A stretch of 64,000 nucleotides of DNA. Source: Massilibacteroides sp. (GTDB lineage: Bacteria > Bacteroidota > Bacteroidia > Bacteroidales > Tannerellaceae). The position numbers were made by a program, and so were the translations under genes. The DNA is taken from positions 1 through 64,000 of the forward strand of contig NZ_JAQWCQ010000006.1 in assembly GCF_028705895.1 (NCBI RefSeq). The letters are read 5' to 3'. Shown here piece by piece: positions 8,918 through 17,491 of the stretch (position 1 is the stretch's first letter; the number at the start of each line of letters is the position of its first letter). The notes below the pieces were generated by a model. It saw only the letters and a program-made list of their open reading frames with translations, had not been told where the DNA came from and ran no database searches.

Positions 8918-10822
8918 ATGAAGAAAAGACTTTTTGTTTTTTATTTCCTTTTTATTGCTACTCTCTGTGGTGCGCAAGTTCCGGCAGGAATTGTTGAAAA
9001 AGATTTTGTCGCCTATTTGTTTGCTTATTTTAAAGGAAATAAAGTCGAAGATGAAGCTGTTTGTTATGCTATAAGTAATGACGGATATAACTTTAAGACG
9101 CTTAATCAGAATCAACCAGTCATTGAATCTAAAGCGATAAGCTCTACCGGAGGGGTTCGCGATCCTCATATTTTACGGAGTGAAGACGGTCGTATGTTTT
9201 TTATGGTGCTAACTGACATGACTTCGTCTAAAGGCTGGGATTCAAATAGAGCATTTGTCATGCTTAAATCAGAGGATTTAATTAACTGGACTTCTAACAT
9301 TGTCAATATCCAAACGAAATATACCGGACAAGAAAATCTGAAGCGCGTTTGGGCTCCGCAGACAATTTTTGATAAGGAAGTCGGCAAATATATGATCTAT
9401 TGGTCAATACAACATGGGGAAGGAGCGGATATAATCTATTATGCTTACGCGAATGATGATTTCACGGATATAGAAGGTGAACCGAAAGTACTTTTCACTC
9501 CAGCTAATGGAAAGTCATGTATCGATGGAGATATTATCAATAAAAACGGTATTTATCACTTGTTCTATAAAACAGAAGGGCACGGAGATGGAATCCGGCA
9601 TGCGATGACGGACAATCTTACTTCCGGTAAATGGATTGAACAACCCGGATATAAACAGCAAACTAAAGATGCAGTTGAAGGATCAGGTATTTTTAAGCTG
9701 ATAAACGAAGATACATATATATTAATGTATGATGTTTATAAAAAGGGAAAGTATCAATTCTGCGAGACTAAAGATTTAGATGTGTTCAATGTTGTTGACA
9801 AAGATATTACAATGGATTTCCATCCTCGTCACGGCTATGTTATCCCAATCACAGCCCGCGAACTAAAAGGGTTATTGCATAAATTCGGGAAGCCCGAAGG
9901 ATATACTCCTCCCGCAATGACAAATAATCCGGTATTGGAAGGGTATTATGCAGATCCGGAAATTCTTTATTCGGAGAAAAATAAAAAATTTTATATCTAC
10001 CCGACAAGCGATGGTTTCAACAACTGGGGCGGGTATTATTTTAAGACTTTCTCATCTGACAATCTGAAAGATTGGAAGGACGAAGGTGTTATCCTTGATT
10101 TGAAGAAGGATGTTCCCTGGGCAAGCCGAAACGCATGGGCTCCTTGTGTTATAGAAAAGAAAGTAAAAAACAATCAATACAGATACTATTATTATTTCAC
10201 GGGTGCTCAGAAAATTGGCGTGGCTGTTGCCGATGATCCTGCCGGACCATTCAAGGATTCGGGAAAGGCTTTGATCGATTTTAAACCTGAAGGAGTTAAT
10301 GGAGGACAGGAAATTGATCCGGACGTGTTTCTTGATCCCGTAAGCGGGAAATCTTATTTGTATTGGGGGAACGGTTACGCTGCCGTTGCAGAATTAAATA
10401 AAGATATGATTTCGATCAAAAAACACACCTTAAAGGTTATCACACCCGATAAGACCTTCAGGGAAGGGTTGTATGTTTTCTATAGAAACGGACAATATTA
10501 TTTTCTGTGGTCAGAAGACGACACTCGCAGCGAAAATTACCGCGTACGATACGGTACCTCTAAATCACCAAATGGCTCTATTTATATTCCGGAAAACAAT
10601 CTGATCTTGGAGAAGGACCCCGAAAAAGGGATCTATGGAACCGGTCATAATTCTGTTTTGCAAGTTCCCGGAACAGACGAATGGTATATTGTTTACCACC
10701 GGTTTAACCGCCCGAACGGGATTAAAATGGGAGATGCCGCAGGTTATCATCGTGAGGTTTGCATAGACAAGATAGAATTTAATGATGACGGTAGTATAAA
10801 GAAAGTTATCCCAACAATTTAA
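8918..10822 (+). CDS. Tandem GH43 glycosidase (two five-bladed propellers)
   Basis: This is an exported protein (signal peptide about 1-19, ending TLCGAQ) with two complete GH43 catalytic modules, which is uncommon. Module 1 spans about residues 28-320. Its base is Asp82 (GGVRDPHI), its modulating Asp is Asp203 (CIDGD) and its acid is Glu254 (DAVEGSG). Module 2 spans about 335-634. It has Asp346 (EGYYADPEI), Asp467 (EIDPDVF), Glu516 (FREGLYVF) and the late His577 (GTGHNS). Both triads look intact, so both modules may be active. GH43 enzymes cleave alpha-L-arabinofuranosyl or beta-xylosyl links. With the GH51 enzyme encoded 8 bases downstream, arabinose release from arabinan or arabinoxylan side chains is the likely role, but the subfamily cannot be fixed by eye. 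No lipobox is seen, so it is probably periplasmic. Confidence 0.85.
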   Translation: MKKRLFVFYFLFIATLCGAQVPAGIVEKDFVAYLFAYFKGNKVEDEAVCYAISNDGYNFKTLNQNQPVIESKAISSTGGVRDPHILRSEDGRMFFMVLTDMTSSKGWDSNRAFVMLKSEDLINWTSNIVNIQTKYTGQENLKRVWAPQTIFDKEVGKYMIYWSIQHGEGADIIYYAYANDDFTDIEGEPKVLFTPANGKSCIDGDIINKNGIYHLFYKTEGHGDGIRHAMTDNLTSGKWIEQPGYKQQTKDAVEGSGIFKLINEDTYILMYDVYKKGKYQFCETKDLDVFNVVDKDITMDFHPRHGYVIPITARELKGLLHKFGKPEGYTPPAMTNNPVLEGYYADPEILYSEKNKKFYIYPTSDGFNNWGGYYFKTFSSDNLKDWKDEGVILDLKKDVPWASRNAWAPCVIEKKVKNNQYRYYYYFTGAQKIGVAVADDPAGPFKDSGKALIDFKPEGVNGGQEIDPDVFLDPVSGKSYLYWGNGYAAVAELNKDMISIKKHTLKVITPDKTFREGLYVFYRNGQYYFLWSEDDTRSENYRVRYGTSKSPNGSIYIPENNLILEKDPEKGIYGTGHNSVLQVPGTDEWYIVYHRFNRPNGIKMGDAAGYHREVCIDKIEFNDDGSIKKVIPTI

Positions 10823-10830
10823 TTGTTTTC

Positions 10831-13455
10831 ATGATGAAAAAACGGATTAAACCTATATTCTGTCTATTCTTGCTGTTGGTGGTGCAGACTTCATTATCGA
10901 CAATTCGTGCGCGAGTTAACGAAGCTACGAGTAATCCTGATTCAGCTTATCTTTTTGCTTATAGTTTAGAAGAAAATAACGGTAGGTCGGGGTTGCATTT
11001 TGCCTGGAGTATAGATGAAAAAAACTGGCATACAATAGGACCAGAGTATAGTTTCCTGAAAAGCGACTATGGAAGATGGGGAAGTCAGAAACGAATGGAA
11101 ACGCCTTTCCTTTTTGAGGACACAGAAGGCTTATGGCATTGTATCTGGAGCCTGAATAATGAAGATGATGCTTTTGCTCACGCAACTTCTGTTGATTTGA
11201 TTCAATGGGGAAGACAAAGTTATCCGATCCCTGGAACAGGAGAAAATTGTCTTAATCCATTTTCCGTTCCTGAAGGTGATCATATAAAGATATTTTGGAT
11301 AAGCGATCTGAATGGAAAAAATAAAACTTACACCTGTCAGACTAAAGACTTTAAGACTTACTCAACGCCCAAAGAGATTAAACAAACGAATCTCCCTGAC
11401 CGGAGAACGGAGATTTCTTTAGCCGGGAATAAACAGAAAGGAACTATTCATAAAGTAAATTGGGATTTGATTAAGAACCTGATTGAAAAAACAAAAATAG
11501 AAGCATACAAGCAAATTATTCATAATGAAAAAACGATTGATGATGCGGTACGCTTTCCTGATCTCCAGCCTGTAGAGGCTTCTATACGAATTGATACCTC
11601 AAGTGGTAAGAAGATCAGTGAGTTGTTAATTGGAGCTTTCTTCGAAGATATAAACTACGCTGCGGATGGCGGACTTTATGCCGAATTAGTTCAAAACAGA
11701 GACTTTGAATATGCTCTTAGTGATAAATTAGGTAGTGATCCGGACTGGAACAACTACAAAGCATGGACAATAAACAGAGAAGGTATTCATTTTTCTATTG
11801 ATACTGTACAGCCAATTCATCCCAATAACAAACATTACGCATTGTTAAATGTCTCTACAGTCGGGGCGGGATTAAGCAATGAAGGTTTTGATGGAATCGT
11901 TCTGAAAGCGGGTGAAAATTATGACTTTTCAATATTTATCCGTTCATTAGATAATCAAAAAGGTAAACTCAAAATACGCTTAACGGGTAATAAAGGTGAA
12001 GTTTATGGTGAGACGATTACCAAAACCTATTCCGGAAATTGGCAAAAGATTGAAAATGTAATTCTTGCCAAACAGAGTGCTGCTGATGCAAGATTGGAGA
12101 TTATTCCGCTCTCACAGGGAGTTATAGCGGTAGATATGGTTTCTCTCTTTCCTCAGAAAACATTCAAAAACCGGAAGAATGGACTGCGGGCAGATCTTGC
12201 TCAAACAATTGCGGATATAAAGCCTCGTTTTATCCGATTCCCGGGAGGATGTGTGGCGCACGGTGACGGACTTCATAATATCTATCGCTGGAAGAATACG
12301 ATCGGCCCTTTGGAAACCCGAACCCCAATGCGGAATCTTTGGAACTATCATCAAACGTTAGGTTTAGGATATTATGAATATTTCTTGTTTTGCGAAGATA
12401 TCGGTGCAGAACCCCTTCCGGTTCTTGCGGCAGGCGTGCCTTGTCAGAATTCAGGAGATGGTGGTGCGGGACAACAATGCGGTATCCCAATGCATGAAAT
12501 GGAACATTACATTCAGGATATTCTTGATCTCATTGAATGGGCAAACGGGGATGCGAAAACAACTGAATGGGGAAAAATACGTGCTCTTTCCGGTCATCCT
12601 GCTCCTTTCAATCTCAAATATATCGGAATTGGCAATGAGGATCTGATCACGGATGTTTTTGAAGAGCGCTTTACGATGATATATAATGCGATTAAAACTA
12701 AACATCCGGAAATAACGGTAATAGGTACAGTAGGCCCTTTTTATGAAGGAACGGATTATGAAGAAGGCTGGAAACTTGCCGATAAATTAAACCTTCCGAT
12801 GGTTGATGAACATTATTACAACCCGCCGGGATGGTTTATTTATAATCAGGATTTTTACGACAAATACGATCGGTCAAAATCAAAAGTTTATCTGGGAGAG
12901 TATGCCAGTCATTTACCGGGAAGACCGAACAATCTGGAAACAGCTCTTTCCGAAGCATTATATATGACTTCGTTAGAACGAAACGGAGACATTGTAAGCA
13001 TGACATCATATGCTCCGTTATTAGCAAAAGAAGGTCATACGCAATGGAACCCTGACCTGATTTATTTTAATAACACCGAAGTAAAGCCCACGGTAGGCTA
13101 TTATGTTCAGCAACTTTACGGTCAGAATTCCGGAGATATTTATTATTCTCAATATACGCAGTTAAGTAACGAAAATGAAGCAGTAAAAAAACGTATTGCG
13201 GTGTCGGTTGTCAAAAACTCAAAAACGAACGAGCTCATTATTAAAATTATAAACATGCTACCTGTTTCAATTAAACCTTCCTTCCATTGGAATAACGAAG
13301 AGATAAGCAAGAATTCAACAGCCACGGTTAGCTTGCTTACAGGTCAGCCTGAAGATAAAGATCTTAAACCCTTTGTTCAAAAAGAATCAACCATAGATGC
13401 TTTAGCAAAAGAACTCCCGCCATACTCTTTTAAAGTAATTAAATTCAACCTGTAA
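10831..13455 (+). CDS. Alpha-L-arabinofuranosidase GH51 with N-terminal GH43-like half-propeller
   Basis: This 874-residue exported protein has a signal peptide (about 1-28) and a two-part architecture. Residues about 35-215 form a GH43-like propeller fragment (AYLFAYSLEENNGRSG, METPFLFEDTEGLWHCIW) that resembles the start of the upstream protein. It is too short for a full five-bladed domain and lacks a visible GH43 Asp/Asp/Glu triad, so it is probably a binding or vestigial module. From about 248 a GH51 enzyme follows (LIGAFFEDINYAADGG). Its acid/base is Glu603 in IGIGNED and its nucleophile is Glu690 in YLGEYAS. GH51 enzymes release arabinose from the non-reducing end of arabinan and arabinoxylan fragments. 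Only 8 bases separate it from the tandem GH43 gene, so the two form one operon. The N-terminal similarity to its neighbour suggests duplication followed by fusion. Confidence 0.88.
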   Translation: MMKKRIKPIFCLFLLLVVQTSLSTIRARVNEATSNPDSAYLFAYSLEENNGRSGLHFAWSIDEKNWHTIGPEYSFLKSDYGRWGSQKRMETPFLFEDTEGLWHCIWSLNNEDDAFAHATSVDLIQWGRQSYPIPGTGENCLNPFSVPEGDHIKIFWISDLNGKNKTYTCQTKDFKTYSTPKEIKQTNLPDRRTEISLAGNKQKGTIHKVNWDLIKNLIEKTKIEAYKQIIHNEKTIDDAVRFPDLQPVEASIRIDTSSGKKISELLIGAFFEDINYAADGGLYAELVQNRDFEYALSDKLGSDPDWNNYKAWTINREGIHFSIDTVQPIHPNNKHYALLNVSTVGAGLSNEGFDGIVLKAGENYDFSIFIRSLDNQKGKLKIRLTGNKGEVYGETITKTYSGNWQKIENVILAKQSAADARLEIIPLSQGVIAVDMVSLFPQKTFKNRKNGLRADLAQTIADIKPRFIRFPGGCVAHGDGLHNIYRWKNTIGPLETRTPMRNLWNYHQTLGLGYYEYFLFCEDIGAEPLPVLAAGVPCQNSGDGGAGQQCGIPMHEMEHYIQDILDLIEWANGDAKTTEWGKIRALSGHPAPFNLKYIGIGNEDLITDVFEERFTMIYNAIKTKHPEITVIGTVGPFYEGTDYEEGWKLADKLNLPMVDEHYYNPPGWFIYNQDFYDKYDRSKSKVYLGEYASHLPGRPNNLETALSEALYMTSLERNGDIVSMTSYAPLLAKEGHTQWNPDLIYFNNTEVKPTVGYYVQQLYGQNSGDIYYSQYTQLSNENEAVKKRIAVSVVKNSKTNELIIKIINMLPVSIKPSFHWNNEEISKNSTATVSLLTGQPEDKDLKPFVQKESTIDALAKELPPYSFKVIKFNL

Positions 13456-13466
13456 AAGAGTTATTT

Positions 13467-13502
13467 ATAGACCTGAATCAATAACTGGCTATTCAGGTCT
13501 AT
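13467..13502 (+). terminator. Terminator after the GH51 gene
   Basis: Perfect 12-bp stem ATAGACCTGAAT (13467-13478) with ATTCAGGTCTAT (13491-13502) and a 12-base loop, just after the stop codon. The T tract is weak. Confidence 0.6.
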
Positions 13503-13590
13503 GAATAAATTATATTCTTAATAGGAATATCTTTTTCATTAAAATGTAACATTTGAACCTGCAAGTTCTATGTGTATCGTCGCATTACTC

Positions 13591-13675
13591 ATATCCATTC
13601 CAAATTTAGAGGTAGGTGTAATCAAATTTAGAGGTAGGTGTAAATCAGTTTAGAGGTAGGTGTAAATATCCATTC
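13591..13675. repeat. Three 22-bp-period repeats flanked by 10-bp direct repeats
   Basis: The 16-mer TTTAGAGGTAGGTGTA occurs three times, at 13605-13620, 13627-13642 and 13649-13664, with an exact spacing of 22 bp. The 10-mer ATATCCATTC stands on both sides of the array (13591-13600 and 13666-13675). Possible readings are the end of a lost IS21-type element, whose ends carry multiple transposase-binding repeats, or an operator array for the GH125 gene about 135 bp downstream. Confidence 0.8.
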
Positions 13676-13750
13676 GGTGTAGTATTGAAAAAATGACCGG
13701 ATAATTCTCGAATAAAAACCTAAATAAGCTCTTAATTAAAGTTATTTTTA

Positions 13751-13780
13751 TTCGTGAAATAGTTGGTTTGTGTATTTTCG
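13751..13780 (+). promoter_or_regulatory. Probable promoter of the GH125 gene
   Basis: TATTTTCG (13773-13780) is close to TAnnTTTG, with TTCG 18 bases upstream as a weak -33 element. Its position rules out translation starts before 13809. Confidence 0.45.
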
Positions 13781-13808
13781 CACTAAAAATAATTATAAAA
13801 CGAATACT

Positions 13809-15275
13809 ATGACGACGCGTCGAAAATTCCTGAAAAATGGAAGTCTCTCTCTTGCCGGACTAATGGTTGGGCAGAATTCTTTTGCCAGAATAAATCGTTC
13901 TTTCTTAGATGGGGAAAATGCAAAAACTCAGATCGAAAAATATATTTGTCAACGTCCGGCGTTGGAAAAAAGACAATTTACTTCGGAAGCAGTTGAAAAA
14001 GCAATTCAAACAACCAAAGCTAAACTGAAAGACCCTAAGTTGGCCTGGATGTTTGAAAATTGTTTCCCAAATACATTAGATACTACTTGTGAACATAAAA
14101 TTGTGAATGGTAAACCGGACACATTTGTGATTACGGGCGACATACATGCCATGTGGTTAAGAGATTCCTCCGCTCAGGTATTCCCACATATTATCTTTGC
14201 CAATGAGGATGAAAAAGTAAAAACGATGTTGGTTGGAGTTATTAATCGACAGACGCAATGCATTCTTATCGATCCTTATGCAAATGCATTCAACGACGGA
14301 CCTATCGGTAGTGAATGGGAGAAAGACCGTACGGAGATGAAAAAGGAATTGCATGAACGTAAATGGGAAATCGACTCTCTTTGCTATCCTATTCGTCTGG
14401 CTTATCATTTCTGGAAAAAGACCGGAGATACGACCCCCTTTGATACGAATTGGGTAAATGCGATGGAACTTGTCTATAAAACATTTAGAGAACAACAACG
14501 TAAAGAAGGCCTTGGTCCATACCGCTTTGGCCGAGTAACAGATCGCCAGGGTGATACCTTGCTAAACGATGGCTACGGAAGTCCCGTGAATCCGGTAGGG
14601 CTTATTGTTTCTTCTTTCCGTCCCTCAGACGATGCCTCATTGTTCGGATTTTTAATTCCTTCTAATTTGTTTGCTGTCACATCATTGCAACAGTTGGCCG
14701 AAATGCTGCGCGAAATTAAAAGTAATTACGACTTTGCAAGAAGATGCGATGAATTGGCCAACGAAGTTGATGCGGCAATTAAAAAATACGGCATCGTAAA
14801 TCATCCGGACTTCGGTCAGGTGTATGCTTTTGAAGTAGATGGCTTCTACAACCATGTGTTTATGGATGATGCCAATGTCCCAAGCTTACTTGCTCTTCCG
14901 TATTTAGGTTGTGTTGATGTCAACGATCCGATTTATCAAAACACCCGTAAATTAGTGTTGAGTTCTTCAAATCCATACTTCTATAAAGGAAAAGCAGGAG
15001 AAGGAATAGGAGGACCGCATATTGGATTTGACTTTATCTGGCCGATGAGTATTATCATGCGTTGCAATACGACAAACGATACGGAAGAAATACGCTATTG
15101 TGCGAAGATGTTGCGGGATACGGATGCGAATACAGGATTCATGCACGAGTCCTTCCATAAAGATGATCCGACTAAATTTACACGCTCGTGGTTTGCCTGG
15201 GTTAATACGCTTTTCGGCGAAATGATTTATCGTCTCGTAAAAGAAGGAAAAACGGATATCCTGAATAATTTGTAA
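13809..15275 (+). CDS. GH125 exo-alpha-1,6-mannosidase, Tat-exported
   Basis: This is a glycoside hydrolase of family GH125 (former DUF1237), whose members remove terminal alpha-1,6-linked mannose. The ATG at 13809 is preferred over upstream in-frame codons because it follows the promoter and opens with a twin-arginine signal (TTRRKFLKN, then a short hydrophobic stretch), implying export of a folded enzyme. The (alpha/alpha)6-barrel hallmark DIHAMWLRDSSAQ is at about 111-123. Asp189 in KWEIDS and Glu447 in MHESF are the likely acid and base by analogy with known GH125 enzymes. Length is 488 residues. GH125 enzymes usually act with GH92 or GH76 on N-glycan or yeast mannan. Here the upstream neighbours are arabinosidases and a terminator lies between, so it may not share their pathway. 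Confidence 0.88.
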   Translation: MTTRRKFLKNGSLSLAGLMVGQNSFARINRSFLDGENAKTQIEKYICQRPALEKRQFTSEAVEKAIQTTKAKLKDPKLAWMFENCFPNTLDTTCEHKIVNGKPDTFVITGDIHAMWLRDSSAQVFPHIIFANEDEKVKTMLVGVINRQTQCILIDPYANAFNDGPIGSEWEKDRTEMKKELHERKWEIDSLCYPIRLAYHFWKKTGDTTPFDTNWVNAMELVYKTFREQQRKEGLGPYRFGRVTDRQGDTLLNDGYGSPVNPVGLIVSSFRPSDDASLFGFLIPSNLFAVTSLQQLAEMLREIKSNYDFARRCDELANEVDAAIKKYGIVNHPDFGQVYAFEVDGFYNHVFMDDANVPSLLALPYLGCVDVNDPIYQNTRKLVLSSSNPYFYKGKAGEGIGGPHIGFDFIWPMSIIMRCNTTNDTEEIRYCAKMLRDTDANTGFMHESFHKDDPTKFTRSWFAWVNTLFGEMIYRLVKEGKTDILNNL

Positions 15276-15288
15276 TAAATAATATTTA

Positions 15289-15344
15289 ACAAAAGGAGAC
15301 GGACGAATTTGTCTTATTTGAAAGAGTTAAAAACCTCCTTTTGT
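15289..15344 (+). terminator. Possible terminator after GH125
   Basis: ACAAAAGGAG (15289-15298) is complementary to CTCCTTTTGT (15335-15344) across a 36-base loop, followed by a short T-rich stretch. The long loop makes it uncertain. The rest of the 298-bp gap shows only the promoter at 15446-15478. Confidence 0.4.
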
Positions 15345-15445
15345 CATTGTTTTTCAAAATTGGATATGATATTAATCAATGGCGAACAAACGATTCGTTA
15401 TAGAAGAAAAGTTCTGTTCAATTTTCAAACAAATTAGAATAAGAA

Positions 15446-15478
15446 TTGTCGGGCATATCGAAATAACTACTATATTTG
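15446..15478 (+). promoter_or_regulatory. Promoter of the RnfE-OadB-NqrE-NhaA cluster
   Basis: The -7 box TATATTTG (15471-15478) matches the consensus exactly, with a TTG element at 15446-15448 about 22 bases upstream. The leader to the rnfE-type start codon would be about 90 bases. Confidence 0.6.
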
Positions 15479-15573
15479 CCCCGTTTATTAGTGATAAATT
15501 TCCATATTTACAAAAATAAACATTCCTGATTGTTAAAAAAGGAAAGATCGTGTACTAAAATATCTACATTGTT

Positions 15574-16164
15574 ATGAGCAATATCAAAATATTATTAAAC
15601 GGAATCATCAAAGAAAACCCAATTTTTGTTTTATTGCTTGGTATGTGTCCGACATTAGGAACTACCACATCTGCGATAAACGGATTGGCAATGGGTGCAG
15701 CTACCACTTTTGTCATTATTTGTTCAAATTTTTCTGTTTCGGCATTAAAGAACCTAATACCAGATCAGGTTCGTATCCCTGCCTACATTGTAATAATTGC
15801 AACTTTTGTGACAATGCTCCAATTATTCATGCAAGCATTTATACCAGCGCTATATGCGAGTCTGGGTATATTTATACCGCTTATTGTTGTAAACTGTATC
15901 GTACTTGGACGAGCAGAAGCATTTGCGGCAAAAAATAAAGTTATTCCATCCATCTTTGATGGAATAGGGGTGGGTATAGGATTCACCGTAGCACTTACCT
16001 TACTTGGAACAATAAGAGAACTGCTTGGAACCGGGCGTCTATTCAACATTAAATTACTTCCTGAAGAATACGGTTCTCTGATTTTTGTTTTGGCTCCCGG
16101 AGCATTTATAGCTTTGGGTTATTTAATAGCCACGGTTAATAAATTAAAGAAAGCAGAAGCATAA
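15574..16164 (+). CDS. RnfE-type electron transport subunit (orphan)
   Basis: This 196-residue inner-membrane protein with about six helices belongs to the RnfE/NqrD family. The segments RIPAYIVIIATFV, GIFIPLIVVNCIVLGRAEAFA and the ending of the core, TIRELLGTGRLF, match RnfE rather than NqrD, which lacks the RIP..IVIIA wording. In Rnf and Na+-NQR this subunit pairs with RnfA or NqrE around a [2Fe-2S] cluster in the membrane. The two family cysteines are here, Cys25 (LGMCPTLG) and Cys108 (VNCIVLG). None of RnfABCDG is encoded nearby. The next genes are oadB and an NqrE-type subunit, so the partner may be that NqrE. The call to family is firm; the role as an orphan is open. Confidence 0.9.
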   Translation: MSNIKILLNGIIKENPIFVLLLGMCPTLGTTTSAINGLAMGAATTFVIICSNFSVSALKNLIPDQVRIPAYIVIIATFVTMLQLFMQAFIPALYASLGIFIPLIVVNCIVLGRAEAFAAKNKVIPSIFDGIGVGIGFTVALTLLGTIRELLGTGRLFNIKLLPEEYGSLIFVLAPGAFIALGYLIATVNKLKKAEA

Positions 16165-16263
16165 AGATGAACTTTTTCCAAATCTCTTTATCCTGTTTTG
16201 TTTGCTTGAAATATTAATCAACATCTTTATTCTATTATAAAAAACACATTAAATTGAACAAGA

Positions 16264-17421
16264 ATGAATACACAGATCTGGGATTTTTTAGTACAAAATC
16301 TAACTGAATTTTACAATTTTACAGGGTTTGCGAATGCAACCCCGGGGCATATTATAATGATTGTAATAGGCCTCTTTGCTCTTTATCTTGGAATTGGGAA
16401 AAAATTTGAACCTATGCTTCTTGTCCCGATTGGATTTGGGGTAATTATAGGAAATATTCCTTTTTTGCCGGGAATGCAAATTGGAATATACGAACAAGGA
16501 TCTGTGTTAAATATCTTATATTTTGGTGTATTAAATGGAATATATCCTCCTCTGATATTTATGGGTGTTGGTGCGATGACCGATTTTTCATCGCTTATTT
16601 CCAATCCTAAGTTAATGTTGATCGGAGCCTCAGCGCAGGTTGGTATCTTCGCTGCTTACATGATGGCTTTGCAACTTGGTTATACCGCTTCAGAAGCGGG
16701 AGCTATTGGTATTATCGGTGGTGCTGATGGTCCTACCGCTATTTTCCTTTCATCCCGATTAGCTCCGGATCTGATGGGGGCAATTGCTATTTCCGCTTAT
16801 TCGTATATGGCTCTTGTTCCTGTTATTCAGCCTCCTATCATGAAATTATTGACGACAAAAAAAGAACGTCTGATCAGGATGAAACCTCCTCGTGCCGTGT
16901 CTCAAACAGAAAAAATAATATTCCCTATTTTAGGAATAATCGTGACTTGCTTTATTGTTCCGTCAGGTTTACCCTTATTAGGTATGCTGTTCTTTGGTAA
17001 TTTGCTTAAAGAAAGTGGTGTAACCAAACGCTTGGCCAACACTGCAAGTAATTCGTTGATTGATATTGTTACGATATTAATAGGTTTGACAGTAGGGGCT
17101 TCGACACAATCCACTACTTTTTTAACGCCTAAATCAATTATTATATTTGGACTTGGTGCTGCTTCATTTATTGTTGCTACCTTTGGGGGCATTTTATTTG
17201 TAAAATTCTTAAACCTGTTTCTTAAAGAAGGAAACAAAATTAATCCGCTTATCGGAAACTCCGGAGTATCAGCGGTTCCTGATGCTGCACGCGTATCAAA
17301 TGAAGTAGGACTTCATTACGATAAAACAAATTATTTGTTAATGCATGCGATGGGACCAAATGTGGCCGGTGTTATCGGATCAGCAGTCGCCGCAGGTATA
17401 TTGCTTGGTTTCTTGGGTTAA
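16264..17421 (+). CDS. oadB: Sodium-pumping decarboxylase beta subunit
   Basis: This is the membrane-embedded, Na+-translocating beta subunit of the biotin-dependent decarboxylases (oxaloacetate, methylmalonyl-CoA, glutaconyl-CoA). It decarboxylates carboxybiotin and exports Na+. The key residues are present: Asp155 in GGADGPTAIF, and Asn366 and Ser373 in GPNVAGVIGSAVAAG. Length is 385 residues with about nine to eleven hydrophobic segments. In most Bacteroidales this gene follows the carboxyltransferase and biotin-carrier genes, as in the propionate pathway. Here those partners are missing, and the gene is wedged between RnfE- and NqrE-type genes, 99 and 70 bases away. Whether it serves a decarboxylase encoded elsewhere cannot be told from this window. 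Confidence 0.92.
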   Translation: MNTQIWDFLVQNLTEFYNFTGFANATPGHIIMIVIGLFALYLGIGKKFEPMLLVPIGFGVIIGNIPFLPGMQIGIYEQGSVLNILYFGVLNGIYPPLIFMGVGAMTDFSSLISNPKLMLIGASAQVGIFAAYMMALQLGYTASEAGAIGIIGGADGPTAIFLSSRLAPDLMGAIAISAYSYMALVPVIQPPIMKLLTTKKERLIRMKPPRAVSQTEKIIFPILGIIVTCFIVPSGLPLLGMLFFGNLLKESGVTKRLANTASNSLIDIVTILIGLTVGASTQSTTFLTPKSIIIFGLGAASFIVATFGGILFVKFLNLFLKEGNKINPLIGNSGVSAVPDAARVSNEVGLHYDKTNYLLMHAMGPNVAGVIGSAVAAGILLGFLG

Positions 17422-17491
17422 AAAAAGAAGAGACGGCAAGAAAACCTCGGTTAAGGCAAAAAGAGAAATAACTATTTATTATTAATTATAT

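Larger units (their letters stand above)
13456..13808. other. 353-bp intergenic region with hairpin, repeats and a promoter
   Basis: The gap holds four things: a terminator hairpin (13467-13502), a short minus-strand reading frame of 17 codons starting at ATG 13592, the three-copy 22-bp repeat, and the GH125 promoter. No longer coding frame is evident. Confidence 0.6.

Noticed and set aside
13605..13664. CRISPR array
   Set aside because: The repeats are 16 bp with only 6-bp spacers, and no cas genes are present.
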